DNA from: an uncultured Prevotella sp.
GTDB taxonomy: Bacteria; Bacteroidota; Bacteroidia; Bacteroidales; Bacteroidaceae
Direction: 5' to 3'
Length of the DNA: 26,403 nucleotides
Assembly (NCBI GenBank): GCA_905373605.1
Contig: CAJPTO010000015.1
Location: 1 to 26,403 of the forward strand
The first letter of the stretch is position 1. Each line of letters begins with the position of its first letter. This document shows positions 1 through 8,382 of the stretch, piece by piece. The notes under the pieces are model-generated. The model made no database searches and had not been told where the DNA came from. It saw only the letters and a program-made list of their open reading frames with translations. The position numbers and the translations under genes are program-made.

Positions 1-25
1 AGCGTCTTCCGACATCACGTGCAGT

Positions 26-91
26 GTGTACCAGCGTTACATGCAACATGTACCAACGTTACATGCAGCATGTACTAACATTACAATCAAC
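26..91. repeat. 22-bp tandem repeat, three copies
   Basis: Three consecutive 22-bp units lie at 26-47, 48-69 and 70-91. They share the core GTACCAACGTTACATGCA with a few substitutions in the first and third copies. A decayed unit may precede them (4-25), and a partial one may follow (92 onward). The period is exact, with no unique spacers, so this is a short tandem repeat and not a CRISPR array. No function is visible. Confidence 0.75.
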
Positions 92-619
92 AAGTAACTT
101 GCGCGATGCACCATTTCTAACTCAAAAGTAGAAGAGAAGACCATCACAAGACGGATTTTCTGCAGACCAATTTTACATCCTTTCCAATCCTATACTCGTG
201 CTTTTACCCAATCACTTCGTTCATGCAAGGCACGACTTTACTGAGTTTAGGCACACATAAATCAACAAGTCATTCTTTATTTGAGGGGACAAAATAGCCA
301 TGACTACTTCTTTGATTGCAGTAAACGATTAATGTTGTTAGCTCTACAGCCACCCTTCTTTACATGGTATGTTTGCCTTTTTGCAAGATACCATTATCTA
401 CTTACCCGCTATTCTTATTATAGGCATTTTCCTTTTCCACTCTTTCTTTTACTAAAGTTCTTTTATCTTGCTAGCATGCTCGTTTTTTGTGTGAATGTCT
501 TTCATGCCAGCGGTTACTTTTCTTGCCACGTTTCAATGTTCCTTTATCCGTTGTAAAAGCTTAAAGCTCTGTTGTTCAACATCTTGTCTTTCAGGTTTAG
601 GCATTTTATTGTTATAAAG
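92..619. other. intergenic stretch without a credible gene
   Basis: No convincing coding sequence, RNA gene or mobile element is visible here. One open frame on the plus strand (281-556) would give a Phe/Tyr/Leu-rich peptide with no recognisable motif and no promoter close in front, and it looks accidental. The stretch lies upstream of the promoter of the lytic transglycosylase gene. Confidence 0.6.
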
Positions 620-651
620 TTTGGCCATGTCGCATATTATTAGTACCTTTG
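620..651 (+). promoter_or_regulatory. Bacteroidetes sigma-ABfr-type promoter for the lytic transglycosylase
   Basis: TTTG (-33 box, 620-623) is followed after exactly 20 nt by TACCTTTG (-7 box, 644-651), a perfect TTTG-N20-TAnnTTTG match. Transcription should begin near 658, leaving a leader of about 170 nt before the ATG at 828. Confidence 0.75.
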
Positions 652-661
652 CACGCGATAA

Positions 662-704
662 GAATAAGGATAGACCCTTCCCCTTGTTTCGGAAGAGCTT
701 ATTC
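662..704 (+). promoter_or_regulatory. folded 5' leader (nested stem-loop)
   Basis: Right after the predicted transcription start, GAATAAG (662-668) can pair with CTTATTC (698-704), and inside it CTTCC (677-681) pairs with GGAAG (691-695). The two nested stems make a compact hairpin in the leader of the transglycosylase gene. There is no T-tract, so it is not a terminator. A regulatory or mRNA-stabilising role is inference; I do not recognise a known riboswitch. Confidence 0.4.
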
Positions 705-827
705 GCTAAGGTATCTAACGGAACTGAGATTATTCACTGAACTTATTTCTCATAAAGTAATAGTCGCGGGCAAATAATGTGCATTAACGAAAAGAGGTAC
801 ATGTCCAGGTTCCATAAATAAAAAATT

Positions 828-1277
828 ATGGAGAGATCGAAGAGAATTGTATTTTTATGTTTTACAATTTTAAGTTTACTGCCGGGCCTAGCCCATGCAA
901 CTAAGAAAGAGGATAACGCGGCGAACAACAATTTCAATTGGGAGCCAGTTATGGAAGCGATTATTCAGGTGGAGAGTGGCGGAAACAGGTTCGCTAAAAG
1001 CGGAAAGTCTGTAGGAGCCATGCAGATAACTCCAGTATGCGTAAAAGAGGTCAACCAATATCTCAAGCAATTGAATATCAAGAAGGCCTATACACTTAAA
1101 GACAGGTTTAGCGTTGAGAAGTCGAAGGAGATATTCCTTCTTATTCAGAAGCGTCATAATCCACAAAACAACGTTGAGCGTGCCATACGTGCATGGAACG
1201 GTGGATTGAAATACAGCAATAAGGGGACGCAACGCTATTTCGAGAAAGTGACTAAGGCAATGAACAAAACCACATAA
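828..1277 (+). CDS. small exported lytic transglycosylase (SLT fold)
   Basis: This 149-residue protein is predicted to cleave peptidoglycan glycan strands in the periplasm. Residues 1-24 form a Sec signal peptide ending LAHA. A small SLT/goose-lysozyme-like domain follows: the catalytic Glu is E49 in QVESGGN, then GAMQITP, and RAWNGG near the C-terminus corresponds to the AYNGG motif of the family. The protein is close to the minimum size of an SLT domain and has no peptidoglycan-binding module. Such short transglycosylases often open the cell wall for conjugation or secretion machines, but no conjugation genes are near. The gene stands alone, with its own promoter (620-651) and terminator (1306-1344). 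The ATG at 828 is well placed in front of the signal peptide. Family assignment is firm; the biological role is not known. Confidence 0.85.
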   Translation: MERSKRIVFLCFTILSLLPGLAHATKKEDNAANNNFNWEPVMEAIIQVESGGNRFAKSGKSVGAMQITPVCVKEVNQYLKQLNIKKAYTLKDRFSVEKSKEIFLLIQKRHNPQNNVERAIRAWNGGLKYSNKGTQRYFEKVTKAMNKTT

Positions 1278-1305
1278 CGCAGTGGTTTTTGCCAGACAAT
1301 ACGAT

Positions 1306-1344
1306 AAAAAAGGGATGGACAATTCATGTTGTCCGTCCCTTTTT
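1306..1344. terminator. strong, probably bidirectional intrinsic terminator
   Basis: GGGATGGACAA (1312-1322) pairs with TTGTCCGTCCC (1329-1339) around a 6-nt loop, with one T-G wobble. The stem is preceded by A6 and followed by T5, so it can terminate both the transglycosylase transcript and the converging helicase operon. Confidence 0.9.
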
Positions 1345-1406
1345 CATTTTATGCAAGCACGAAGTGGCTGCTTTCTTTTGCTCTTTCTGCTGCTAAGAAG
1401 ATATGT

Positions 1407-1569
1407 TTACGCTGGTACGGATTTAGGAACAATCATTACGCCGTCTACCGCTTCGCCTTCTGCACTGGCTTGTATCTTCCTCAAGAGCTCTTTCTGGTAA
1501 TGTGCAGGCACATAGTGCCAGCTTTTTTATATCCCGTGAGTATATTCCTTTTGTCTTTCCCCCTTTCAT
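1407..1569 (-). pseudogene. small ORF at the end of the helicase operon, apparently frameshifted
   Basis: An ATG at 1569 lies about 20 nt downstream of the helicase stop and opens a frame starting MKGGKTKGIYSRDIKK. At a run of six A (minus strand, 1523-1528) the protein-like reading continues in the +1 frame as SWHYVPAHYQKELLRK and so on, ending VPKSVPA and a TAA at 1407-1409. Read together the two halves give about 52 residues of charged, plausible protein sequence. One A fewer in the run would join them. I do not recognise the family. It could be a broken fourth gene of the operon, a sequencing error in a homopolymer, or chance. Confidence 0.3.
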
Positions 1570-1588
1570 TTATCGTCAGAACAATCTT

Positions 1589-4543
1589 TCATCCCGCATC
1601 TTTCTTATTATACGGACACAAGTCGATTGTGAGTTCTTTCAGCTTTTCATCCGAAAGGTGCATGCCTTTTAGAAGGCTCAACAGCTCTTCTTGTCGTGGT
1701 TGTCCCAGTGTCATGCGGTATAAGCCAAGCACGTTGATGAGTTGGGCATACCTATACTTGTCTCTACTGAGTGGAAACATCGGCACAATGCGCTCGATGT
1801 ACACCATAAGTGCCTTTTGTTCTTCGGTCAGCTCTTCAATGGGCAAACACCAGAATGGCACCATTTCCGAATGATTACCCTTGAGTTCAGCGTAGGCCAG
1901 ATTGAAAAGTTCGTCCCACGAGTGGTATTTGTCTCCGCCAAAGAGCTTAGCCACGTTCTTTCGAATGGCCAAACATTTAAACCGATTTACGCGTCCTTCG
2001 CGTTGTTCGAGGTCAACAGGATTGGACGGTAAGTTCCAGTGCACAACCTTTCGCGCATACCAATGGAAGTCTAACCCCTCTTGCCCAATAGAAGTTGTGG
2101 AGAGAATGAAAGGGCGGAAGGGCGAGTTGAAAGCATCGAGAATATTCTCGGTGCGAGCAATAGACTTGTCGGTTACAGTCTTGTCAACAAAGGGTATGGC
2201 AAAATGGCAGCGCATGGGCAGCCTTTTTCCTTCTTTGCCTAGCGTGTGTGTCGTGTCAATTTTCAGACTGCTGGTGTCTATAATGGCCTTGTTGATTGGT
2301 GTACCCAGCGTTTGGGTTTCCAACATGTGGGCATACTCGTCTAGCACGGCTTGCAGGTTACCTTGCGCGCAATAGTCCAGCACCGACTCATAGTAGTCGT
2401 CTTTGTTCTTCTTGTTATAAATCAGGTCGATGATTGCGGCACTTTCAGGCTTGTTGAAAACCGACACGAGGGCTTTTGCAGCCAGTTTCGCATCATCTTC
2501 ATTGCCCGACAGCCTGAATGCACAAACAGCAGGCGATGCAATGGCCACATTGGTCATCACGTCCAAGGCGTTTGATGGCACATACAAGTCTTCGGTTTCT
2601 TCCAGCTCCTTGCCATCCAAGAGTTTCATGATGTTGATTATCATCTTTGCATTACCTCGCGCCTTTCTGGGCAACTGCCTGATGAAGTCGCATTGTTCCA
2701 GTCTTTCACTTAGCTTTTGTCTAATGGCTTTTCTAATCGTTTCAAGCCTTTCCCCATAAAATTCGGCAGGTTTAAACATCTCTGCCAACGTATGGCAAGG
2801 ATATTCCAAGATGCCATCAGCCCTCAACCGGCTTTCGCCATAACGGCTTTTCTTCGCCGAGGCGTCGCGTAAGTCTGCCGTCTTTCGGTTTTTCAGTTCG
2901 CCAAAGGTGTAGCGTTCCGCATAATACGACATCATCACCGAAATCATTCTGGGCACCATTTCCCATGCCGAGAACAGAATAACCTTGGAAAAGCTTTGTG
3001 CATGGCTGCTTTCGAAAATTCCTCCGGCCTTGTAGTAAGGGTTTGAAGCAGGTATCCAGAGCAGCAGTTGCGTGTTGTTTTCGTGGCGTTGGCCAAACAC
3101 CAGGTCGTGAAGAAACTTCAATTTCCCGTTGCCTGCATCAACATGTTTGTGGTTTAGAATGGCTTTTTTATTCAAAAGCAGTGCCTTTTTTTTGTAAACA
3201 AGTTTCTCATCCTGCTGGCGTAAGCCGTCCACGATGTGTTTCTTCAGATCGTACCTATCCATGAAAGAGAGCAGATAAGGCGAAGATTTCACATATTCCA
3301 TTGGCACACTGGCCATTTTTTTGTTTCCATTGGCGTTAGCAAGCTGCTCTACAAGCTGCTTGCATTGGGCGTAAGCCAGTATGTCTTGGGGCTGTACGCT
3401 TACATCGCAAACGTTATCGTCGTTGATGATGCCGCTGTTAAACCTTTCTGTGCGGCACATCACGCCATACAGTTCTTCTTCGGCACATTGCTTGGCAGCA
3501 AGAAGCGGCGTTAGGTCTATCACCTCTGTTCGTTTCAGTGCGGCCGAATACCTTTGCCACGTCTGTTTGAATTGGTTCATCTTGTCTTCGCTGGCAAATA
3601 GAAATTGCATCACGTCTATGAAGTCTTTATAATGTTCGTCTATGCCGTCTGTGTTCAGATCTTCGAGCGTGGAATAAGGTTTATAGGGCGTGGCCGAAAG
3701 AAGCAGCACCTTGGTGTTGGTGCGTTCGTTGTCGAAAAACTTGTTGGCCAGCATCGATTGTTCGTCGTCGCCTTTCACGAGCAGCGAACTGAAACGCTGA
3801 AACTCGTCCATGATAACCAAGTCGTCAATGCTTATTTCGGCAAACAAGCGTCGCAAGGCGTTGATTAAGGCTGTTTTTTGCCTTTCTTCAGCACCATTTT
3901 GGGCGTAGAGCACCATTTGGCTAATCAAGTCGTCGGTCAAATTCGCTTGCAACTTCTGGTGCATGTCCTTAAGATATGCCTCTCCACATTCTTTTATTGT
4001 TCTGTTGTAGCGGTCGCGAAGCTCATGCCAGTTTTTCACTTCGCAGCTTAAGAAGTTGGAAACTTGCTCTTGAAGTGGCTCAATCTGTGGCAAGCCGCAT
4101 AAAATGTTGCACATCAACGCCCGCTCGTTGGCCGTACCTCTGGCACTATAAAAGCGGAACGAGGTGGAAGGCGTGAGTGGGAAGATAGATTCGGGCATCT
4201 CTCCACACGCTTGTTGCTTGACAATCTGTTGTTCTGCAAGTTTAATGAAAAGGTGTTGCATGGAGAGTCTGCTCTCGCTTATTTTCATTTGGTTGCTAAC
4301 GCCCAACTTTTCGATGTTTTGTTTGGCGATGTTGGCATTGGAACAGATGTAAACCACCTTGAAGAAGTCGTCTTTTTCCTCCTTATGCCGTTCGCGCACC
4401 AGGTTAATCACCTGCTTTGCCACAAAGGTTTTGCCCAGTCCCACCTCGTCGGCAAGCAAAACACGGCGTTGTTTTAAGTCTTTAAAGATGTGCAGAATGC
4501 GTTTTGCCGTGGCGTTCTGAAAGTCTTTTACCTGTTGTGTCAT
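1589..4543 (-). CDS. SNF2-like DEAD/DEAH helicase of an Azaca-like defence operon
   Basis: This 984-residue superfamily 2 helicase/translocase should use ATP to move on or remodel nucleic acid in the cytoplasm. Walker A is DEVGLGKT (G35-T39), Walker B is MDEFQRF (D246-E247), and motif III is LLLSATP near 285. The C-terminal RecA lobe has SIGQEGLDFH and the arginine-finger motif QREGRVNR (847-854). A long insert of several hundred residues separates the lobes. The DExx-QEGLD-QREGRxxR set is typical of SNF2/HepA-like helicases in phage-defence operons. Its ATG overlaps the stop of the upstream PLD gene by 4 nt (ATGA), so the two are translationally coupled. With the PLD nuclease and DUF6361 protein it makes the gene set I recall for Azaca. 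The helicase call is firm; the system name is from memory. Confidence 0.9.
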   Translation of the reverse strand: MTQQVKDFQNATAKRILHIFKDLKQRRVLLADEVGLGKTFVAKQVINLVRERHKEEKDDFFKVVYICSNANIAKQNIEKLGVSNQMKISESRLSMQHLFIKLAEQQIVKQQACGEMPESIFPLTPSTSFRFYSARGTANERALMCNILCGLPQIEPLQEQVSNFLSCEVKNWHELRDRYNRTIKECGEAYLKDMHQKLQANLTDDLISQMVLYAQNGAEERQKTALINALRRLFAEISIDDLVIMDEFQRFSSLLVKGDDEQSMLANKFFDNERTNTKVLLLSATPYKPYSTLEDLNTDGIDEHYKDFIDVMQFLFASEDKMNQFKQTWQRYSAALKRTEVIDLTPLLAAKQCAEEELYGVMCRTERFNSGIINDDNVCDVSVQPQDILAYAQCKQLVEQLANANGNKKMASVPMEYVKSSPYLLSFMDRYDLKKHIVDGLRQQDEKLVYKKKALLLNKKAILNHKHVDAGNGKLKFLHDLVFGQRHENNTQLLLWIPASNPYYKAGGIFESSHAQSFSKVILFSAWEMVPRMISVMMSYYAERYTFGELKNRKTADLRDASAKKSRYGESRLRADGILEYPCHTLAEMFKPAEFYGERLETIRKAIRQKLSERLEQCDFIRQLPRKARGNAKMIINIMKLLDGKELEETEDLYVPSNALDVMTNVAIASPAVCAFRLSGNEDDAKLAAKALVSVFNKPESAAIIDLIYNKKNKDDYYESVLDYCAQGNLQAVLDEYAHMLETQTLGTPINKAIIDTSSLKIDTTHTLGKEGKRLPMRCHFAIPFVDKTVTDKSIARTENILDAFNSPFRPFILSTTSIGQEGLDFHWYARKVVHWNLPSNPVDLEQREGRVNRFKCLAIRKNVAKLFGGDKYHSWDELFNLAYAELKGNHSEMVPFWCLPIEELTEEQKALMVYIERIVPMFPLSRDKYRYAQLINVLGLYRMTLGQPRQEELLSLLKGMHLSDEKLKELTIDLCPYNKKDAG

Positions 4544-6318
4544 AAGCGTTTAATTTGTTTTAGTGCGTCAGTAAAGGTATCGTACATATCAGAAAACTGT
4601 TTTGGTACAACGCTATCGTCTGCCATGTCTTTTATTTTCCCGATAGCGACGATGCGTTCAGGGTTGGTATATGCCATTCTAACCATGTCTTCGTATAGCG
4701 AAGTGCTGATTATCTGTTCTTTCTCCTTTGCATTGCCGCTTAGCAATTCACGTTCCAATTGTTGGCTTTCCAGTATGTATTGCTCCACATCGTTGGTAAG
4801 CATAAAGGCCAGGTAGTTGATAAATTTAGCTTTCGTGTTGATGAGCGACCGAAAGATGGCCTTATCCCTTTCGTCTGTGGGCATGCCCTTTGTGGTTATC
4901 TTTATTACACGGCGCAAGTCTTTCACCCTTAGCACGTAAAACTCTGTGAGTTGTTCCAGCTTTAAGCCCTCGAATGCCATGTCATTGGCCAAGGTTTGCT
5001 CTTTTGCGTCACACCCCAAGGGGCATAGGTAGGCCGTAATGCCTTGCACATCTTTGCATCTGATGGTTATCGAATAAGCGTTGCCGGCGCAGTTTATCTG
5101 TGCTTGCTTGATACAATCAATGGCATTTCGCATGTTCCTTTCGCTGTTTTGGTCGTCTTTGGTGTCGTCGGCATCGGTTATGGCAGTCACCTGTTCAAAC
5201 ATACAATCTTTATCATCATTGATGATTTCGCTCCGAAAACCCTCATACGATGTCTTATGTGGGGCAAACTGTAGGTGCAGCAAGAACTCCACGTTGCGTT
5301 CGAACCCATTCCTCGTGGCGTTGGTAGAGCCAAGGAACAAGTGATTGCGGCTTTGTTTGCCCTCGATGCGGCGCACAAAGTACACTTTCTCGTGCAAATC
5401 AACGGCTGTGTCTTTTTCAGCTTTGTCTGTAAGCACCTCTTTGGGCGCGTAAACGCCATGATTGAACAGCTCTAACATGCCCTGCTTAACCGAAGCGTGC
5501 CTTGTAATTAGCGTTTTCTTGGCTTGTGGACTGCAGCTTGTCATGTCATAAAGTACGTTCATATCTACAAAGGGAGAAATGACAAGCATCTCTGCTGCGT
5601 GGTTCAGAATGTTCTGTTGCAGACATCTATCGTAACCATTGTATGTCGGTATTCCCATCGGGAAGAGGTTGTAATCATCAAAGGGTGAGCCGTCTAAGTC
5701 GAAATTCTTGATGCGATTGATGTCTTCGCAAAGGTTGCTGATGTGCTTTTGGATGGTGTGTTCGCCGGTTTGATTTGACAGAAAGCGAAGAAAATCAACA
5801 AGCGGCGCATGTTTGCGTTGCGCCTTTTGGCTGGCAAGTTCTGCGCCAATCTTGCCGACAAGCTCGCACACCACGTCCAAATCGGTAGAACAAGTTAGGT
5901 TGCGCGACATCACCACCAGCTTTATCTGTGCCTCTTCCGTGTCGGGGTTTGTCTCCTTTACCACCCAAACCTTTGGGTGGAAGTTAACGAAGCCTGCCCC
6001 TTTTCTGGGTAGTGCCACCTGAACAACACTTCGTTCCATCAGCGCATAAAGTTTTGATTGGGTTTCTGGCACGGCAATGCAACCCGCATTGCAGAACACG
6101 GCGAATTTGTTTGCCGCCCGGTTTACGGCTTCGAGTATCAGATGTGGCGATTGCATGGTTGCTTCTGTTAGGTCGCACATCGTCCCCAACATGAAAGGCA
6201 CGGACAAAAGGGTAGGCATGTCCATGCTATATGTTGTGCACACGGCATAATCAACCACAAAACCCTCACTTTGCAGCACGTCTGTATATACGATGTCACG
6301 CCACAGCTCGTTAGCCAT
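4540..6318 (-). CDS. phospholipase D-like nuclease of an Azaca-like defence operon
   Basis: This 592-residue protein has two HKD half-sites of the phospholipase D superfamily. The first is FHPK (H114, K116), followed by a DLDVVCEL segment. The second is LHEK (H309, K311), followed by GSTNATRNGF and NVEFLL. In this superfamily the two halves form one active site that cuts a phosphodiester through a phospho-histidine intermediate. Defence-associated members act as nucleases, so DNA or RNA cleavage is more likely than lipid hydrolysis. The remaining 250 C-terminal residues have no motif I recognise. No signal peptide is present, so it should be cytoplasmic. The ATG at 6318 overlaps the end of the DUF6361 gene by 8 nt, and the stop overlaps the helicase start by 4 nt, which suggests production in fixed ratio. 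Confidence 0.85.
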   Translation of the reverse strand: MANELWRDIVYTDVLQSEGFVVDYAVCTTYSMDMPTLLSVPFMLGTMCDLTEATMQSPHLILEAVNRAANKFAVFCNAGCIAVPETQSKLYALMERSVVQVALPRKGAGFVNFHPKVWVVKETNPDTEEAQIKLVVMSRNLTCSTDLDVVCELVGKIGAELASQKAQRKHAPLVDFLRFLSNQTGEHTIQKHISNLCEDINRIKNFDLDGSPFDDYNLFPMGIPTYNGYDRCLQQNILNHAAEMLVISPFVDMNVLYDMTSCSPQAKKTLITRHASVKQGMLELFNHGVYAPKEVLTDKAEKDTAVDLHEKVYFVRRIEGKQSRNHLFLGSTNATRNGFERNVEFLLHLQFAPHKTSYEGFRSEIINDDKDCMFEQVTAITDADDTKDDQNSERNMRNAIDCIKQAQINCAGNAYSITIRCKDVQGITAYLCPLGCDAKEQTLANDMAFEGLKLEQLTEFYVLRVKDLRRVIKITTKGMPTDERDKAIFRSLINTKAKFINYLAFMLTNDVEQYILESQQLERELLSGNAKEKEQIISTSLYEDMVRMAYTNPERIVAIGKIKDMADDSVVPKQFSDMYDTFTDALKQIKRL

Positions 6319-7483
6319 TTGCTGCCCCCTTTCTTAATTCTTCGGCAAAAACCTTCACCGTTTCCCACCTGTAGGTGAGTTTGTAATAATGCACGGGCCG
6401 CTTCTTGTCATAGGCATAGTTCCCTATTTTTCTTCGACTTCCTTTCACTCTTCGTTCCCTTTCGATGATGGTTTGGTCGAGTCCGCCTCCCTTTTCAATG
6501 TCGTTTGCGGCAATGCGTTCGGCACAAGCTTTGCAAAACACCTTTCCGCTGTTCTCTCTGATGTTTACGGCGCGCAACACTTTCTCGATGTCTGTTCCGC
6601 TTTCTAGGTATTGGGCCATTGTTTCGTCAAACACATTGCGCATCTCTTCGTCGGTGTATTGCGAAAGAATGTAGTTGTACCTGACGTGCAACATGAAGAC
6701 AAAGTCGGCAAAACGCTGTGCATTGGCTTGCAGTTTGCCCAAATGGGGAGGCAAGAGATGGGTGGGAATGTCCTCAAAGCGGTCGGCAAGAGGAAAGTCG
6801 GAGCTTTCCACGATGTGGCGAAACAGCGTTCCCTTGCATGCTTCGGCGTTGAGAATGTGCTCGGTAATAAATTCTGTGTCGGCCGGTGTGAGGTCTAGCG
6901 AGCACTGTTGGGTGAAGTCGTATTCAACATTGGGGAAGCTGCAAAACTGAAACAACCCCGCCTTATCGGCTGCGTCGTCGTTCATGTTCTCGTCGTCATG
7001 TCGTTTTGGTTTCGGTGTTTCGTGCAATGATTTCGATGCTGAAAAGATAAGTCCGTACAATTGTTCGCCACGCAATATGCCAAAGGCCTTAAGCCCCGTG
7101 TTGTAGATATAGGCTGGGTCGTACTTCACATAGCTTGTGTCATCCCTTCCAATCACGTCACTGCCTGTGATGCCGCGTTTGTCTTCGCTTCCATCATAAA
7201 GATTCTTGGTCATGATGCGTTCCAGCTTAACCACTTCCGCCCTAACTTCCGATGGGCGGTTATAGCGTTTCTCGCAAGCCTTGCGATATAGCTGCGGCAT
7301 GAGCGAAAAATACTTTAAGTGTTTTTGAAGTGTTGAAGTACCAGGGAACATGCTGTCGGCAAACGCATCGCGAATGCGGCCAATGCCAAGTTCGTCTAAG
7401 GCAACCGACTCGGAGGCTAGCTTCAATACCTGCATAACCTTTGCCTGTTCTTCTCTATTGTTGTAGATGTAGCCTAGTTTCAT
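6311..7483 (-). CDS. DUF6361 family protein, first gene of an Azaca-like operon
   Basis: This 390-residue protein belongs to the family I know as DUF6361. The N-terminus MKLGYIYNN...EQAKVMQVLKL and the block DELGIGRIRDAFADSMFPGTS are characteristic of it. The biochemical role is unknown. A cysteine pair (KVFCKACAE) lies near residue 330, and a basic tail rich in Lys/Arg follows. I start it at the ATG at 7483, not at an upstream in-frame start (7573). The extra 30 residues lie within the end of the preceding HutD gene, and family members begin at this point. The ORF overlaps the next gene by 8 nt. DUF6361 with PLD and helicase genes recurs in anti-phage islands, and I recall Azaca as having these three components. 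The family call is likely; the function is open. Confidence 0.75.
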   Translation of the reverse strand: MKLGYIYNNREEQAKVMQVLKLASESVALDELGIGRIRDAFADSMFPGTSTLQKHLKYFSLMPQLYRKACEKRYNRPSEVRAEVVKLERIMTKNLYDGSEDKRGITGSDVIGRDDTSYVKYDPAYIYNTGLKAFGILRGEQLYGLIFSASKSLHETPKPKRHDDENMNDDAADKAGLFQFCSFPNVEYDFTQQCSLDLTPADTEFITEHILNAEACKGTLFRHIVESSDFPLADRFEDIPTHLLPPHLGKLQANAQRFADFVFMLHVRYNYILSQYTDEEMRNVFDETMAQYLESGTDIEKVLRAVNIRENSGKVFCKACAERIAANDIEKGGGLDQTIIERERRVKGSRRKIGNYAYDKKRPVHYYKLTYRWETVKVFAEELRKGAANG

Positions 7484-7521
7484 CAGTGTCTGTATGTGTT
7501 TCTTATTTTTTGTGTGTTGTG

Positions 7522-7529
7522 CAAAGTTA
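7522..7529 (-). promoter_or_regulatory. possible -7 box for the DUF6361-PLD-helicase operon
   Basis: On the minus strand TAACTTTG (7522-7529) fits the -7 consensus TAnnTTTG and sits about 40 nt before the ATG at 7483. No clear TTTG lies 19-21 nt upstream, so this is a half-supported promoter. The operon could also be read through from the HutD gene. Confidence 0.35.
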
Positions 7530-7550
7530 AGGTGTACAAGGGGCGTTGGC

Positions 7551-8069
7551 CTAGATTTCCACGCACAGAACATGTCCGTTTATGTGCACATCTCCATGCA
7601 CCCAAGCGGCATCGTGCTGGCCCAGCTCCACGCTATTCACCCTTGTTTCTGCACCAATGGCAAACACCAGCATGCGTCCCACGGCTGAAAAATGGTTTTC
7701 GCCTTGGGTCACGTGTGCGTGTACGCGTATACCTTTTTTATGAATAACGTTCAAGTCCACCGCTCCTGGCGAGTTGTGGGAGGTGACATTCGCCGCACCA
7801 TCAAACGTGAAAAGGCTGTTGTTAGATAGGTTTACCGTTTGTCCATCCACGCAAAGCGTGATGTTTCCCTGCAAACAAAGGATGTGTCGCGTAAATCCCG
7901 CGAAGTTTGAAAACGTGCTTTCGGGCGTGTTGATAACAGCCGACGACACACGCACGTCGAAATTTCGGTCTTCCAGCCTGCTTCCCTCTTGTGGCAAGAT
8001 GCACACTTGGCGCGTAACGCCACCAGTCCACGCGCTTGTCTGGTAGTTTTCTTTGTGAATTATTTCCAT
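7551..8069 (-). CDS. HutD/Ves family cupin protein
   Basis: This 172-residue cytoplasmic protein resembles the HutD/Ves family, small bicupin-like proteins often found with histidine-utilisation genes. Visible family features are the start MEIIHKENYQTSAWTGGVTRQ, the segment DFDVRVS-like SSAV, and FAGFTRHILCLQGNITL, where a GxxR-like turn precedes a beta-rich core. The exact reaction is not established for the family; a regulatory or ligand-binding role has been proposed. The ATG at 8069 is chosen over an upstream TTG because a good promoter (8091-8119) ends just before it. No hut genes are nearby. The next gene downstream on the strand is the DUF6361 gene, 67 nt away. It is probably unrelated to the defence operon and simply sits beside it. 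Confidence 0.75.
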   Translation of the reverse strand: MEIIHKENYQTSAWTGGVTRQVCILPQEGSRLEDRNFDVRVSSAVINTPESTFSNFAGFTRHILCLQGNITLCVDGQTVNLSNNSLFTFDGAANVTSHNSPGAVDLNVIHKKGIRVHAHVTQGENHFSAVGRMLVFAIGAETRVNSVELGQHDAAWVHGDVHINGHVLCVEI

Positions 8070-8090
8070 CGTTAGATTGTCTTTTGATGC

Positions 8091-8119
8091 CAAAGGTAGC
8101 TATATTTTCAGAAAAACAA
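8091..8119 (-). promoter_or_regulatory. promoter of the HutD-like gene
   Basis: On the minus strand TTG (8117-8119) is followed after about 18-19 nt by TACCTTTG (8091-8098), a perfect -7 box. Transcription would start near 8084, giving a leader of about 15 nt and supporting the ATG at 8069. Confidence 0.65.
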
Positions 8120-8382
8120 TTGTTTTTACGGTGATTCTTAAGAAATAAGGTATGGGCATATTTTGTTGTTGGCTAAATACCATGCAAAGTCTCCATGCCA
8201 TTTTGTGTTGCTCTCCGTCCTTTTTGTGCGTGACAAGTATCCTTCGATGGAAGGGCAGTTTGAGCTATGAGCTATAAGTATGGGGGGATGAAGTTCAGAG
8301 CCAGGCATTAATGATATAGTAAAGCGGTAATGAGTTTGGAGTTGTTGTTTATTCTTTAAAGAATGATGAGTGTGATTTTATT

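Noticed and set aside
26..91. CRISPR array
   Set aside because: The units abut directly with no unique spacers, and no cas genes are present.
281..556. Plus-strand ORF of 91 codons
   Set aside because: Phe/Tyr/Leu-rich composition, no motif, no promoter and no start context; it looks like a chance frame in A+T-rich DNA.
828..1277. Lytic transglycosylase as part of a conjugative element
   Set aside because: No relaxase, coupling protein or tra/vir-like genes lie near; it has its own promoter and terminator.
888..1322. Minus-strand ORF opposite the transglycosylase
   Set aside because: It is antisense to a gene with clear catalytic motifs and a signal peptide, and has no features of its own.
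1522..1530. Programmed -1 frameshift at A-AAA-AAG in the small ORF behind the helicase
   Set aside because: The heptamer is in the right phase for a -1 shift, but the protein-like continuation is in the +1 frame, and the -1 frame stops after a short unlike sequence.
7484..7573. N-terminal extension of the DUF6361 protein
   Set aside because: The extra 30 codons overlap the end of the HutD gene and do not resemble the family start; the ATG at 7483 fits better.
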